From Topomyia yanbarensis (lineage: Eukaryota > Arthropoda > Insecta > Diptera > Culicidae): a DNA stretch of 64,000 nt. A model generated the notes under the pieces. That model saw nothing but the letters and a program-made list of their open reading frames with translations, was not told where the DNA came from and ran no database searches. A program made the position numbers and the translations under genes. The stretch lies in contig NC_080671.1 of the NCBI RefSeq assembly GCF_030247195.1, positions 201,976,897 through 202,040,896 on the forward strand, given 5' to 3'. Below, piece by piece: positions 44,796 to 60,093 of the stretch. Position 1 is the first letter of the stretch; each line of letters begins with the position of its first letter.

Positions 44796-45102
44796 TTCCG
44801 GCTCCATGGGTATTAGATCATTCACATTAAATACTCATAATAGTATCACTTGTACCATCCATTTACAACTCATCTGTTGATGGCACGACAAGCGATGTGT
44901 GATATTTGTACCATGTACTAATGCGTTCTAATTAGAGCAGTGTTTGCTAGGATGCCTTTCAGTACTGGCTACGTAAGGGTTAGCATACTTAGAATGAATT
45001 AGCGTTGAGTCACAGGTTTCCATTTGATCGAACTTAGCATAACACATTGGTAACTATCACAGACAACGACAATCGTGTATGTTTGTCTGTGATAGGGTAT
45101 AA

Positions 45103-45232
45103 CTAAGCTGACCAACTCTGCCAAAAAAAATTCGTACACTATGAGAACCATCTACCCGAGTGAGTGTAGTGAACAAATACGCTTCGTTGCTGAAAGGTGT
45201 TTAGATTTTTTCGTCAGAGTTGGCCAGCTTAG
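45103..45232. mobile_element. 130-bp MITE, AAGCTGRCCAACTCTG ends
   Basis: CTAAGCTGACCAACTCTG (45103-45120) and the complement of CAGAGTTGGCCAGCTTAG (45215-45232) match at 17 of 18 positions. If the TA within each end is the duplication, this is a Tc1/mariner-type MITE. A separate 13-bp hairpin, CTATCACAGACAA (45054-45066) against its complement (45083-45095), lies just upstream. Confidence 0.65.
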
Positions 45233-45239
45233 GTAAAAC

Positions 45240-46315
45240 AAAACTATTCCCTATCGCAAGAGGATAAGTTGAACAGCCTCGAACACGAATTTAAGGACTA
45301 AAGGAAACCCTTTCAACTGGAACGCTCGGTATGGTACCGAAGTTCTGGCTGTAGGCATCCCAGTTCATTCGCAAATTTTTCGATGCCATTGGACGGGAGG
45401 TAGATAGAAATCATGGTGATTGGTATCGGGATAGATATTTCGATTGCTAAGGGTGTGGCGATCCGAGTCGAGCATGACTTGAGTGGCATGACAGTTAGAT
45501 CGGTCAGCAAGATCAATAGTCTGGTATATGTTGGATCCATGCGTGCTGTGCCACTCATAGCGTCCGCCAGAGCAAACACAGTTGCTTGGATCGAGCTTAG
45601 TGCGAATGTCAGTTTCCTCAAGAACTAGCTATGCTATGCGAGATCGAATCGGTTTATTAGCAGTTGCAAGTCACCTAGTTAGTTTCGAATGTCGTTTATG
45701 TTCTATTGATTAGTGAGGCAACAGTTCTTGATGGTGTTTTAAGGATCTAGAATTACTGAAATTGATCGATTGAGTTGCGAAATCCTGGGACTGGAGATAA
45801 AAATCGTCGATGTTGAAATTCGGTCTCTGTCGCGAACGCCATTGAGTGCAGAAGTTTGCAAGCAGGAGATCACTTTCAATATGCTTCGAAGCACTTGCTT
45901 GAGAGAATCCAAGTTTTCTTGTGCCCGCAGCTGCCGAAAACTCATCGGTTTGGGCCACGCACTTCTTCGATCAGGGCGGGTACAATTCCGGGCTTGTTAG
46001 ACGCGTCCCTTCGGTCGAATGAGTTTTCAGAATGCGTGCGGCGACTCGAGCGAATTCTCATATAAGCGCTGAAAAAATATTTTCAGTGAAATATATGTGC
46101 TGTTAAAATATCAAATTTGATAGCAAATTACCTTACTGACAAATTTATATTCTGCGAATATATTTGCTGTGAAATACATTTTCTGACTTATTTTATGTTA
46201 ATTATCTGCCAGTGGTATAGAAGAGGGGGAAGGGTGGTGTAGAGGGGACAAAACCCCCTAGAAATATTTATTGTATTGAAAAAGGGGATATTGAATTGAA
46301 TAAATTCGAATGCGA
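45240..46315. other. less AT-rich stretch, unidentified
   Basis: Overlapping short frames on both strands (for example plus 45413-45628 and minus 45313-45621) have no resemblance I can name. Its position between two R1-clade relics suggests it may be another decayed part of such an element, but I could not align it. Confidence 0.3.
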
Positions 46316-46319
46316 AAGC

Positions 46320-47070
46320 CTAGATGCTGGAAACGGTTGACATGCTGACAATGGAGATCACCAACCCAATCAAAAATTTGATGAACAGAGTCAAATTTCA
46401 ACTAGTACACCACAAAACAAGGGTGGTTCCAGTCAGTAACTGCACAGCGTTTCATTGGGCTCAGTTTTTAGTAGGAGGTACAACAAAAGCACCGTCACGC
46501 GTACTGAAAGAAAAGGGACTTAAACTTCAATAACCACGTCGATTTTGTCTGTGAGAAGGCGGCGAAATAGACCAACGTGCAAGAGGGGGCGTCTTCTGGC
46601 TGGTGTACTATCTTCGATACTGAGGTTCAATATTCTTGTTAAGGGGTAGGTGATCTGCACTATTAAGCAAAATCAAAAGTGTGTTTCGCCTAGAGTCGTG
46701 AGCGCGTATAGAATCTTATCGAGAGAGACAGTATCGGTATTACTCTAGCCCTAGGTAATTCTCTACATCGATCCCTATCGGCTAGAGTAATGGCAAGGAT
46801 ATCGAGTGTTATCAAAGGAGGTACGAGGAAGTTAGCGAGAACTGATTCGATGACCAAGTGGTAACAAAGCTGGGATAACGCGAAGGACGGAAGTTGGAGT
46901 CATCGTCTTCGGCTTATACCGCATTTGAACAGAAAAGCCAAAGAGATACATTTTTACCTAACACAGTTGCTATAAGGTCACGGCACCCTACTGCATAGAG
47001 TGCGAAGGCGTGGAGGAAACGCCGAAGCACGTGGTCTTTGACTGCACCGGATTTGAAATTGGTTTTATGT
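46320..47070 (+). pseudogene. R1-clade LINE relic (ORF2 C-terminal part), plus strand
   Basis: Broken frames match the ORF2 C-terminal third: QLVHHKTRVVPVSN (family 2 ELAHHKTEVVIVNN), then LNFNNHVDFVCEKAAK (family 1 LSFNNHVDYACEKSAK), RRLLAGVLSSILRF, VVSAYRILSRETVSV, and finally CIECEGVEETPKHVVFDC, the C-terminal knuckle. At least four stops or shifts. Closer to family 1 than to family 2 by these motifs. No 3' UTR was recognised after about 47070. Confidence 0.75.
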
Positions 47071-50045
<2,975 letters not shown>

Positions 50046-50091
50046 TTTTCCGTTGAAGGGATTTTTGGGCATCGCCGGCCCTATATTCGTT

Positions 50092-50570
50092 TCAGTATTC
50101 GGGTCGTCGCATATAGTATCGTAATGAGACGACATCAGTGAACTTTTGATAGCACAAACCATCGTCCAAGAACACGACAACAAGCACGAAACAGAGATCG
50201 ATGGCAAGACATACAAGCTGAGGATCACGATGGAGGATGGAGCAGTGGATGTAAAATTGTTTGATCTTTCCGAGGATGTTACCGACGAAAATATCGTCGA
50301 TTTTTTGCAAGCCTATGGTGCCATACTATCGCTTCACTAAATAATGGGGGATGAAAGATACGCGCTCGGTGGTATCCCGACTGGCGTTCGGATAGCAAAC
50401 ATGCTGGTGAAAAAGAACATTCCATCTTTTGTCACCATCGACGGAGAGTGTACAGCTCTGTTGTACTACGGTCTACAGAAAACATGCCGGCACTGTAGCG
50501 AGCTCGACAATGTGGCATTTCTTGCATCCAGAACAAGAAACTTCTGGTGCAGAAACTTGCTGCCGATCAG
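50092..50570 (+). pseudogene. ORF1-like zinc-knuckle protein fragment
   Basis: Overlapping frames carry TYKLRITMEDGAVDVKLFDL, a stop at 50338-50340, then ALGGIPTGVRIANMLV, IPSFVTIDGECTALLYYGLQ and KTCRHC. This is the same order as the proteins at 14319 and 60566 (a VKLHDL-like block, GIxNGVR, IPSYLT, a YxGQ-like motif, then a Cys-rich knuckle), though clearly diverged. The region after CRHC is frameshifted. It ends at GCTGCCGATCAG, where a hAT-like terminus begins. No endonuclease or reverse transcriptase is nearby. Confidence 0.6.
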
Positions 50571-50760
50571 GGTTGTTAATACGATACATTTTTCACGATA
50601 ATTCATCGGCGTTACTCGTTAACGATAATGTATCGTCATCGGAAACTCCGTTAACGATAATGTATCGTCGCCTTCATCGTCATCGTCGATAATTGTATCG
50701 TCGTATTCATCGTCATCGTCAGTTCATCGGTTATCGCGATACATTTTACGTTACTTTCCC
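50568..50760. mobile_element. hAT-like terminus with GTTAACGATAATGTATCG subterminal repeats
   Basis: It starts CAGGGTTGTTAATACGATA, a typical hAT-style end, and contains repeated GTTAACGATAATGTATCGTC and CATCGTCATCGTC units in both orientations. It ends near TATCGCGATACATTTTACG. I did not find a matching inverted right end or an 8-bp duplication, so it may be a fragment. Confidence 0.5.
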
Positions 50761-52657
50761 GTTTATTGGAGTTGAAGTTGATGCGGTTAACTTTTAATTG
50801 TTTAGAAATAAATACCTATTAAAGGACATGTTGTTGGCAGATGAAAATCAATAGTTTTGGACATTTTCTATGCACAGCGGGGTCCGACGATGCGTTAAAA
50901 TGAAATTTTTTTCAACTTTTCGGGAAAGTGTATTATATTGAAGGGAAAATTAAAATAAACAATTTTCGAAAATACGCAGAAGAGTCCGACGATGTGTCAA
51001 AATGGAATTTTTTTAACTTTTCGAGTAAGTTGCACAGAAGAGTCCCAGGTGCACAGTGTTTCCAAGCGGCAAAAAGGTGATAAAAATTGTTTTGACCATG
51101 AAGAAAACAAATTTTTGAGCCATTGTGTAATTAGAAATTTTTAGCGCACAAAAGCATACATTGAAATAACTACTAAATCACTATTATCAGGCCATTCACA
51201 AATTACACTACACATTTAAGTGGTGTGGTGATTAACGGATTTTATTATTATTTTAATTTAAACTAGAAGATTTTGGATTTTAAAAAGGACAATGAATACA
51301 TATTTCCAATGTTTGATTTCCTTTTCTAGTTGGGAAGCTTTTAGCCCCCTGCTCCGTTTCTTCTCTCCATTATGTAACAAGATGCTTCATGTTTCCTTCT
51401 TTTACCCTTAAATATGTAGTGTAATTTATAAACGGCTTCATAATAGTTTTAATCGTTTTTTGAATACGGTGAAGACCCGTTTTATCAGCCCCTTGGCGAA
51501 TTTTAGGCTGATAAAACGATGACATTGACAAAATCGGCACATATTTTTTCTGGTTCTAAAGCGACGAAGTCGAAATGCAAACACCTGGATTAACTTAATT
51601 TTTATTTCTTTTTAATAAACCGCAGACGTTGAAATATTCTTCTTTAGTCCCTCGACAAAGCCTCATAACCCGTTCTGATCATTTAGTAAAAATTTCCCTT
51701 AAAGAGGTCTTACAGGACAGTATTATTATTTTTGTATATGTTGCATCTCTAAGATAAGAAAAATATGCTAAACAAGGAATTTACTCGAATTTGACTTGAA
51801 CGTAGGCTAGAGCCCACCAAACGATGTTGATAGTGTTTTTTACAGATTCGTATTGGTATTCGTCTGCGGAAATTTGCGGCTTCCATACCAAAATATTGGT
51901 TTTTGGACACTAAAACATTCGATAACTTCTAAGTTGTAAGAGATACAAATCAACTTAAATTACAAAAATTGTGTATTTTCTTATGCTGAACAAAATCTTG
52001 GAACATTTTGAAATTCTACAAAACTACCAGGAAAAGTATTTTGAAAAAAGCAATTTTCAGGAGTATATCAAAGAAATCTCCACAAATGTAAATCAAAATC
52101 GACAGATAGACGCATGGTCTCTTCAGCTAAGTTATTACTTAAGATATTATCAACAACTTTGCCAAGTAAAGTTTTTTTTATTTTCATAAATGACCAAACA
52201 AAAACTTGCTTCTCAGCTTTAGAGGGATTAATCACCCAACTAATAGTTTTTAAATGTAGAAAAAAAATATAAATAAACTTCGCTGAAGACACTACACAGT
52301 TAGAAAATTTCTTGTGAAATTACATCATCTAAGTTGCACATAATAGGAGCGTCTTGTTGAATGTAAAATTACATGAGACCATAATGTAAAATGTTGAATG
52401 TAAAAATACATAAAACCATTGATTTTTACATGCACTGAATTTTCAATGTAATTATATTGCATAACCGAAATCTACAATAGACCATTTCTTATAGGCTTGT
52501 TGACAATTAACGAACAAAGAAATCATATGTACTTCAGTTTATTTAATATTTTCCAATGCGAATTTAAAAAGAAAAGATCATTTATATATGCATATAATGC
52601 GCTTAGAAATTTCGTGTAAAAGTTGTCTTTTGAGCTCGACTATCGCAAATTGCTGCT
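50761..52657. other. AT-rich intergenic DNA, no gene recognised
   Basis: A short related pair, GTCCGACGATGCGTTAAAATGAA (about 50883) and GTCCGACGATGTGTCAAAATGGA (about 50986), suggests a local duplication of about 100 bp. Otherwise nothing identifiable. Confidence 0.4.
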
Positions 52658-53065
52658 TCATTTGTTCTGTTGGTCGACAATTTCATGTTCCGAAAGAGCT
52701 GTGATGATCTTCCGCACGACGCGCTGACGTCGTCCTACTCTTGTTGCAGTGCTCTTTGATCCCAGCAGTGGAATAATTTTGAGGAAATATTGCTGAACAA
52801 ATTCCAGAAACTTCCCATTGCTGGTAACGTACATAAAATTGTGTACGTAGTATACTGCCATCAAATTCTCAAGGCCATCAATGATATTATCAGCTCCATC
52901 ATTTAGACGTAAATTTTCCGCATACACGTAGTATACGAATCTGTCTGCTCCAAGATCTATAATGAAAACGATTTGTTTTATAATATACTTCTGGATTATT
53001 AATGATCTATGAACTGCCGCTAGAAGCATAATTGTCCCATGTGTATAGGGATTTCCATAGCACAT
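52658..53065 (-). CDS. Uncharacterised coding fragment downstream of the minus-strand gene
   Basis: A 135-codon minus-strand frame (LENLMAVYYVHNFMYVTSNG, KFLEFVQQYFLKIIPLLGSK, a basic RVGRRQRVVRK tail, stop at 52658-52660). A good acceptor, TTTTCATTATAG, precedes ATCTTGGAGCAG, so the real exon may be 52658-52956, leaving the upstream part as intron. It resembles, from memory and weakly, the C-terminal part of SAMD3-like uncharacterised proteins. It may be a second gene or an alternative 3' exon of the gene at 53798-55084, which already has its own stop. Its upstream end lies in a near-perfect hairpin (53014-53090). Confidence 0.4.
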   Translation of the reverse strand: MCYGNPYTHGTIMLLAAVHRSLIIQKYIIKQIVFIIDLGADRFVYYVYAENLRLNDGADNIIDGLENLMAVYYVHNFMYVTSNGKFLEFVQQYFLKIIPLLGSKSTATRVGRRQRVVRKIITALSEHEIVDQQNK

Positions 53066-53797
53066 GGGACAGTAATGCTTCTAGCGGCAGTGAATGTGTC
53101 CAGCGATTCCCTGTATATCAAATAAAAGTGATTGTGTCTCTCTAAATTGTTGGCGGTTAATCTAATTTTTACATATGAAACTGTGTTACAATTATGTATA
53201 AGCTCCAAAGGTCTAAACATATATTAAAGATCAAAAATATCTCCTACATTACTGCACAGATAAAAAATAATAACACTGCGCTATTTTCTACTATAATCAA
53301 AATGTGTCTAAAATTCAACTATCAGATTGATTTGGTTTACTCATGCTCAAGCCCATCCCATCAATACATATTTTGTTTCGATTTTGAAATCTATCTCGAT
53401 AAAAATATAAAGACAGTTTCTAAGGAAAGGTATTATAGCTAATAGAGGACGTATACAATTTTTAGCACTGGTTGGACATTGTCTAGCTCTTAGATATGAT
53501 AGGTTCCTGCGTGACATTTATTGCACTAAGTGCATCATGTGAAAGTAATGGGTAACCAAGTGCTGGACATGATTTGACAACTAAATGCATGACAGAATTA
53601 GAGCTCTGCACCCTCTATTAAACATAATATCTTTTCCTGTGCACTTTGAAAATATAAACCTCAAACAAATTTTTAATATTACTGTTTGAATGCACAATAT
53701 TTTAATAGCTATAGGTAAAACACTATAAACAAAATCTAACCAACGAAATAAGCTTCCCCACTGTTGCATTATTCTAATTTAAATATAAGTTCAGTAG

Positions 53798-55084
53798 TTA
53801 CACACCAACACAAACGAGGACTGGTCCTGCTACATCAATTGAAATATCGTCAATATATGTGCCAATCTGCAATGTAAAGTTGATAATATATAATAAAATA
53901 TCATAAAGAATTATTTCATGTCACCTCTTTTTGTATGATGAGGTTGTCGATATTTTCTCCGAGCAATGAAGCGAGGAAACTGAACACTTCGAGATCTGTT
54001 GCATTATTTTTCAGACGATACCCACGCCGGCATGTAAGAGAGTAATTAATGATTTTACTTTTCTTAGATGAATAATATTTCCGAAGGTCTGAAACGTCAA
54101 CTCCTGTTGCTTTCGTAAAATGAAAATTCAAAATCTTTGTGCAACGAACTATGGGGAACTGTTTCAACGTACTTTCAAGATCTTGTTTTTCATCTAAAAC
54201 ATATCTTAGATATGCTTGAGATTTGCTCATAAATTCATCTGTGAGCAGATGTGGCTCTTCGCGCAAAAGCATAGACTTAATGTCCTTCGTACAGTCCGGC
54301 GATGTTTCGGTCCAATATTCTTTAATTGTTCCAGCTCTGACATTCCTCAACTTTACTTTTTCTGAACGAGAAGTTGATGGTTTATTTGGATCCTTAAATC
54401 GATTTAGATAGGCATTCCTGTTGATCATTTTATACTTTAATGATACGTAGCCTTCGCCTGCTCCGAAACCATCGTCATCCTCAAACTCCAGACAAGGATA
54501 TCTGGATAATATTTGCTTCGCTACGCTTTCCATAGTATCTGCACGAACGTTCGTGTCTATAGCCCGCAATTGATCAACTATAATGTTCACAAGAGTATTT
54601 GTATCTGCATTACTGATCCGCATCATTCTGGGTACCTTAAGTTTCGGGTTTTTATTTTTGAAATCCTGCTTTTTTCTTAGCTCCGTAAGTAAGTTATCGC
54701 TCAATTTACACCAATTTATTTCGAATGATTCAAATTTCATATCCACAGAAACTTTCTTCTTATTTCTCTCGACTACAATCGCATTGAGGGACCGTTTTTT
54801 GCTTGTATTAGGCGATTGATTTTCGTCGAAGTCTGCCAACGGATCGTCCGCACATTTGCTGTTGTAATCCACTTCATCCAGTGCCGTATCGAAGCATTGC
54901 GAAAGCTTATCGTCATGAATATCAATTATCATTTGTGTAGCCATCTGATCTGTATTTTGAACTTGGTGTGTCTCGAGTGTTTCAGTTGCTGATTCCTGTA
55001 GTTCTACTTCTTCATTGAAACCATCTTGCTGAGCTACATTTGGCAAAGATTCTTCTACTTCATCTTCGTTACAATCGGGAACTT
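53798..55084 (-). CDS. Uncharacterised spliced gene (SAMD3-like?), two exons visible
   Basis: The only host-like gene in the window. The large exon (55084 down to 53925) is preceded by the acceptor CCATTGCTCAACAG and has no ATG near its start, so a 5' exon lies elsewhere. The 58-nt intron (53924-53867) runs from GTGACA to CATTGCAG; splicing joins IIQKE to IGTYIDDISIDVAGP in frame and ends at TAA 53798-53800. The protein is acidic at the N-terminus (EDEVEES, QESATETLETHQ), has a basic KKRSLNAIVVERNKKK stretch, then a conserved-looking core (RMMRISNADTNTLVNIIVDQ, AKQILSRYPCLEFEDD, LKYKMINRNAYLNRF) and SLTCRRGYRLKN near the end. The core resembles SAMD3-like uncharacterised proteins from memory; no function is assigned. 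It could be TE-derived, as such genes are often multicopy. Confidence 0.65.
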
Positions 55085-55839
55085 CTGTTGAGCAATGGAT
55101 ATTGAAACATGATGAGTAAATTCAATTATTAAAATATGCATTTTTTATTTTGGTCGTGTTTTGTAAGATCACAGACAAACAGACATAACACGATGAGGGA
55201 ATTCCTTCAAAAAATATAGTTCCGCCCCTTTGGCAGAATACTAGCTCCATCTCTTATATACGATACCAAACACTTATTTGCAAGTACACAGTATACTGGA
55301 TGCACCTACAGAATTGGTACTAGCGCTGTACCCAACCAGAAGGTATGATTTACACACTAATAGGTGGAATTTTTACAATATGTTTTCTTTTTCATGTACA
55401 ATGCATTAATAATTGATTCGTAATCACCTAATTTAGGTAGAGTGAATATACCCACTTCTAAGTTCGTGCACTTTTCTGGATGCCTATATAAATAGTACCT
55501 AAACTCCACAAAACTGCACATACTCACCAGTAGGTAGGTAACTTGAAACCACCTAAAATTAGGTAATGGTTAATCAGAATTAAGCAAATATTACCTAGAA
55601 ATAGATAAATATTATATGGATTGGAACCTATTAGTAGGTAATTTGTACCCCTTTTATGGGTACTACGCCACTACAAATTTTCTAGGTTTATCCAGTTTGC
55701 TCATGCTCGGCAAAAAAAACCTTTGGTGGTCTGCCCCCTATACCTGGGCAAATGTATACAACGGCAGTATACCAAACCGTTGCGTACATTTCTCTGCCTA
55801 GTGTTCCAATAGTACAATATGTGTAGTGGCCCCAATAGT
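55085..55839. other. intergenic DNA upstream of the minus-strand gene
   Basis: No gene. Contains several AATTAGGTAAT/ACCTAATTTAGGTA motifs in both orientations (55430-55640), perhaps an unresolved inverted-repeat element. A missing 5' exon of the minus-strand gene could lie here or further right. Confidence 0.4.
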
Positions 55840-57995
55840 AAAAACCTGTTTTAATCCACCTAGAGGTGCAATTGTGCCTTTCTCATTTCTCCAAACTATG
55901 ATTCAATACCTGGTTCGTACAATATAACTTTATGGAAATGTCTTTCATTCTTATTACACTTGGTAAGTATATATAAGAGCACCTTTTTGCATTCATCGCG
56001 GTATCGGTTTGAATCGGAGTTTTCTATGTGATCGCACTCCACAACCCGTAACTCCGGAGCCGGAAGTCGGATGGAGATGGAATTTAATATCGGTTTCCGG
56101 GGACGCAACACCTTTCATTTCAGACTAAGTTGATCAAATCTGTCTAGCCATTATCGAGAAACCAATATAACCGTTATTCTGAATTTGGATGCTTCCGGAT
56201 CCGTCGATGGTGACCAGTGTGGCCAAAGAGACTTTGAATGAATGTTGGTGACCTAGATCTACAAATTCAACAGTCTTGTTTACATTTTGGAAAAAAATTC
56301 ACCTTTTTACATTCATCGCAGAATTCGTTAGAATCGGGATTTGCTGCGTGATCGTACGTATCACCCTGTAATTCAGGAACCAGAACTCGGATCCACACAA
56401 AATTCAACAGCAGCTGATGGACCTTTCATTTAAAATCAAGTTTGTCAAAATCAGTTCAGAAAATTCCGAGAAACCGATGTGGACAAATCAACAAATTTTG
56501 TTTTGTAACCATACTCTTCAACTCGTAATCCGGAACAAGATGTCGGTTAAAAATGAAATTCAATTGCAACCCATGGGAATATTATACCTTTCATTTGAAT
56601 CTTAGCTTGTAAAAATCGGTTCAGCCATCTCCGAGAAACCGATGTGGACATTTTGTTAACAAATCCGCACATACACACAGATATTTTGCGATCTCGGCGA
56701 ACTGAGTCGAATGTTATATGGGACTCGGCCCTCCGGGCCTCGGTTAGAAAGTCGGTTTTTGGAGCAATTGCATAACCTTTCTATATGAGAAAGGCAAAAG
56801 AATAATATTTAATTAGCTTAATCAGCATGAGTTCAATGTTATCTTCATGTGATTATATTTTGAAATGTTGGTGGAATGGGTTTGAAAGTGGAGGGAATGG
56901 GGGGTTAGTAGAGTGGGAGTGGAGGATGCGTCAGAAATCCTTCATCTTATTTCGGTATACGGGGTGGATGAAGGAAATGCGGGCGTGAGGGTGGTCCAAG
57001 GGGAGGGGAGTGATGAAGGAGGGAGGTGTAAGGGCAAGGCGGGGGGGGGGGGGTGACGTAATACTCAACTGCATATTTTGCCTTCCATTTGAGACTTGGT
57101 TTGAGAAAATCGGTTCAGTCATCACCGAAGAACCAATACTTTAATTGTGGAATATGCCCGGAATTCCGGACTTCCGGAATCGTCGATAGTGGACAATATA
57201 TTCAAAGAATGTTTGATTGGCAATCAGTGATCTAGATCTGCGATTAGAAGTAATTTGGTGACCATTTCAATAGTTTTTAGCCTCTGAGGTATTACGATTG
57301 TACCGATTTATATGGGAAATTCCAGTGTATCCTTACTAACACCCCTGTAACTCCGGAAGCAAGAGTTAGAACCGAATGAAATTCAGCAGCAGTCAATGGT
57401 ATTACTTTCATTTGAAACCAAGTTTGTGAAAATCGGTAGAGAATTCGTTGGGGAATGGGTGTGATATTAGCTTAGGAACTTGGCGGGTTCCCCGGGGGCG
57501 TCATTAACCGTCATAGGTGGCCAAAGTGGTCAAAGCTGCTTTGATTGATCATTAGTGATCCAGACCCGCAAACTAGAGTAACGTTACATCAATTTTGATA
57601 TGTTTTACATCATTTGAGCATCATGGTGGTACCAGTTTATATGGGAATTTGCTGTGTGACCGCACTCTTCAACCCGTAACTCCGGAACCAGAGGTCGGAT
57701 CAACTAAAATAATTAATAAATAACTAAAATTCAATAGCAGCTTATGGGAGCGTTATACCTTTCAGATGAAACTAAGTTTGCGAAAATCGGTTCAGCCATC
57801 TCTGAGAAAATTGTGTGAGTTTAAATGACACACACACATATACACACACACACACACATACATACACACACAGACATTTGCCGATCTCGACGAACTGAAT
57901 CGAATGGTGTATGACACTCGGCCCTCCGGGCCTCGGTTAAAAAGTCGATTTTCACAGTGATTGCATAGCCTTTCTTTATATGAGAAAGGCAAAAA
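55840..57995 (+). repeat. GAGAAAGGCA repeat, copy B (uninterrupted)
   Basis: Continuous 2.15-kb paralogue of copy A. Left end AGTAAAAACCTGTTTTAATCC, internal end-like GAGAAAGGCAAAAG near 56783-56797, right end TATATGAGAAAGGCAAAAA at 57979-57995. Contains about five degenerate monomers with CCGGAAGTCGGAT, CACCTTTCATT and GCCATCTCCGAGAAACCGAT motifs. It lacks the family 1 LINE (compare 56676-56692) and the family 2 LINE (compare 57867-57882), and so serves as an empty site. Frames such as minus 55896-56111 are not genes. Confidence 0.85.
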
Positions 57996-59658
57996 TGGGG
58001 AAAATGTTTACTGGTTTCGATTATGTTTCCATGCAAAGGTGTTTTCAGAAATAGTTGATGAAACGTTTTGAAACCTGCCTTCAAATGTTTCTATAAATGA
58101 TTTCTAAAAATGCTCCCTTAAGAAAAGTTTAATTTCTAACCGAAGCAGGACGAATATCTTCTCCGACACCAAACATTAGAGCCAGGTTTAACGATACGTT
58201 AAATCTGGCTTATAAAAGTTAAGCGTGGGTGGAGAAATTGGCGGTTTCATGCATTATCATGTTTTAAGAAACTTTGCTTTGCACACCTGAACGCGAAACT
58301 GCCATTGAAAGCAAGAAAATACTTTTGAAGGACTTTTCTAATTTCGGGATCACTATGCGACGTGATAAACTTATATCTATTGCTAGAGCGGTGAAGTGTA
58401 AAGAATAGAATTTGACTGATTACACCCAAGTTTGAATGAGTGTGGCACCGACTACACCGTCACAAAACAAAAGTACCAATAGTTAACTGTAAGTGTAAGT
58501 TGACTAATTGTTACCCTTCGTCTCTGACATGAGCGAAACATGAGATGGCTAAAACAAACCGAACACCCTATGTTCTCAAAATTTAGTTTGAAAAGCGATA
58601 TAATGAGACTTTATGTGAAGCTATGCAAATAAAGCATGTATACAAAAGCAAGTATACAAAATAGGCACAAATCCCAGCCCAAAAACTATCTTTCAAACTA
58701 AGAAATTCTCTTAATAAGGTAGCTTAAATTCAAAAAGTATTCTGAATTTTGTTCGTACTTTAGTAGTAGTTTACTATTAGGATCATAAAATGTTCTGTAC
58801 ACTTCAAAAATTTACTTGCAGCTCGTAGGATAAAAATCCAATTCTCGCGTGATTTTTGTAAACGTCATAACTCTTTCAATTACCATGGCGTTACTACAAA
58901 GCTTACCAATAATTTTACAATACGTATCAACAGTCACTAAAGACAAAGTAAACAAAGAGTGGCCCTCATTTGCAATAACGTTGTTTTCAAAAATCACGAG
59001 AGAATATTTTTTTAACATACAATTTCTAAAATTAGGGCTCCTGCTTATACCGATTTCCTTAGACCTCTTCAAAACCCATGTTCAAAAATTGTTCAATTAT
59101 TATGTTCAAATCTATAATGAACTATTAGGAAATTTTATATCAATATGAAAAAATTGTGGGAATGAGTTTATGTATCACTTCTATAAACCATAAGAACAAA
59201 ATACGTCCGTCACTCATAACATAGTGAATGCAAGATAATTGAGAATTTAGCCATGAACCTACATTTTTCAGTCTTGATCAAATTATAGTTTTTAAGGTAT
59301 ACCAAAGATTTAGCTCCGTGAAACTAAAAAAACATTATATTCCATAAAGCACTTTTTACACAAACTACTGGTTTAAGCTTAAGTATAAACAAAAACTATA
59401 ATGTCACCATAAGAAAATAAAATAACTGCCATTGTATTTGTTATTACCTACAACAATTAGGCAATCCACCACGACGATTGTTTGACATTTCAGCGAGGGG
59501 TTTGTCAACAAGTTTGCTCCTGCGAACAAAAAAACCCATCCGACGACCATACTTCGTTAGCCCGATTCGTTTGATGTTGGATCGAATCGGCGATTTCGTC
59601 GGACGTTGCACCCACCCGAGTTACGTCAGAAGAAATAATCAGCTGATCAAAAATGTCT
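57996..59658. other. AT-rich intergenic DNA, no gene recognised
   Basis: Only short frames; no repeat delimited. Confidence 0.4.
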
Positions 59659-59666
59659 CATGGATT

Positions 59667-59978
59667 CAGGGTGACCAGATAGAATTCCTTAATATCGGTA
59701 GGGTCACTAAAAGTTTACCGGTAGTTATCGGTAGGACGGGTTGTTGTTCCAAAAACGTAGTATTGAACTGGAATTGTAAAATACTGACAACACAGATATC
59801 TGACCAAATCTAACCCAAAAAATGAATGTTTAGTAGGATGTGTCCAAAATCAATAAAAATCGGTAGTTTTCGGTAGGAATAACAAAATATCGGTAGTTTT
59901 GCCTTGGTCGTCTGTGAATTGGTAGGGAAGAACAAAATCGGTAGGACTACCGATAAATCGGTAGGTCTGGCCACCCTG
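59667..59978. mobile_element. hAT MITE (CAGGGTGRCCAGA ends)
   Basis: 312 bp with ends CAGGGTGACCAGA and the complement of TCTGGCCACCCTG, flanked by the identical 8-bp duplication CATGGATT (59659-59666 and 59979-59986). About nine ATCGGTAG-type subterminal repeats in both orientations. No transposase frame. Confidence 0.9.
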
Positions 59979-60093
59979 CATGGATTGCCTAATGCGGCAT
60001 GCGGCGAGGTGCTCGAAAAAATAACATCGAAATAGCTTCTGCAACGAGGGGTGTTTCTATTTTTGAATAGATTTGTTCCAGTACACGCTTCTT

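Noticed and set aside
55896..57125. Short minus-strand frames in copy B as genes
   Set aside because: They lie inside the non-coding repeat and equivalent frames are broken in the other copies.
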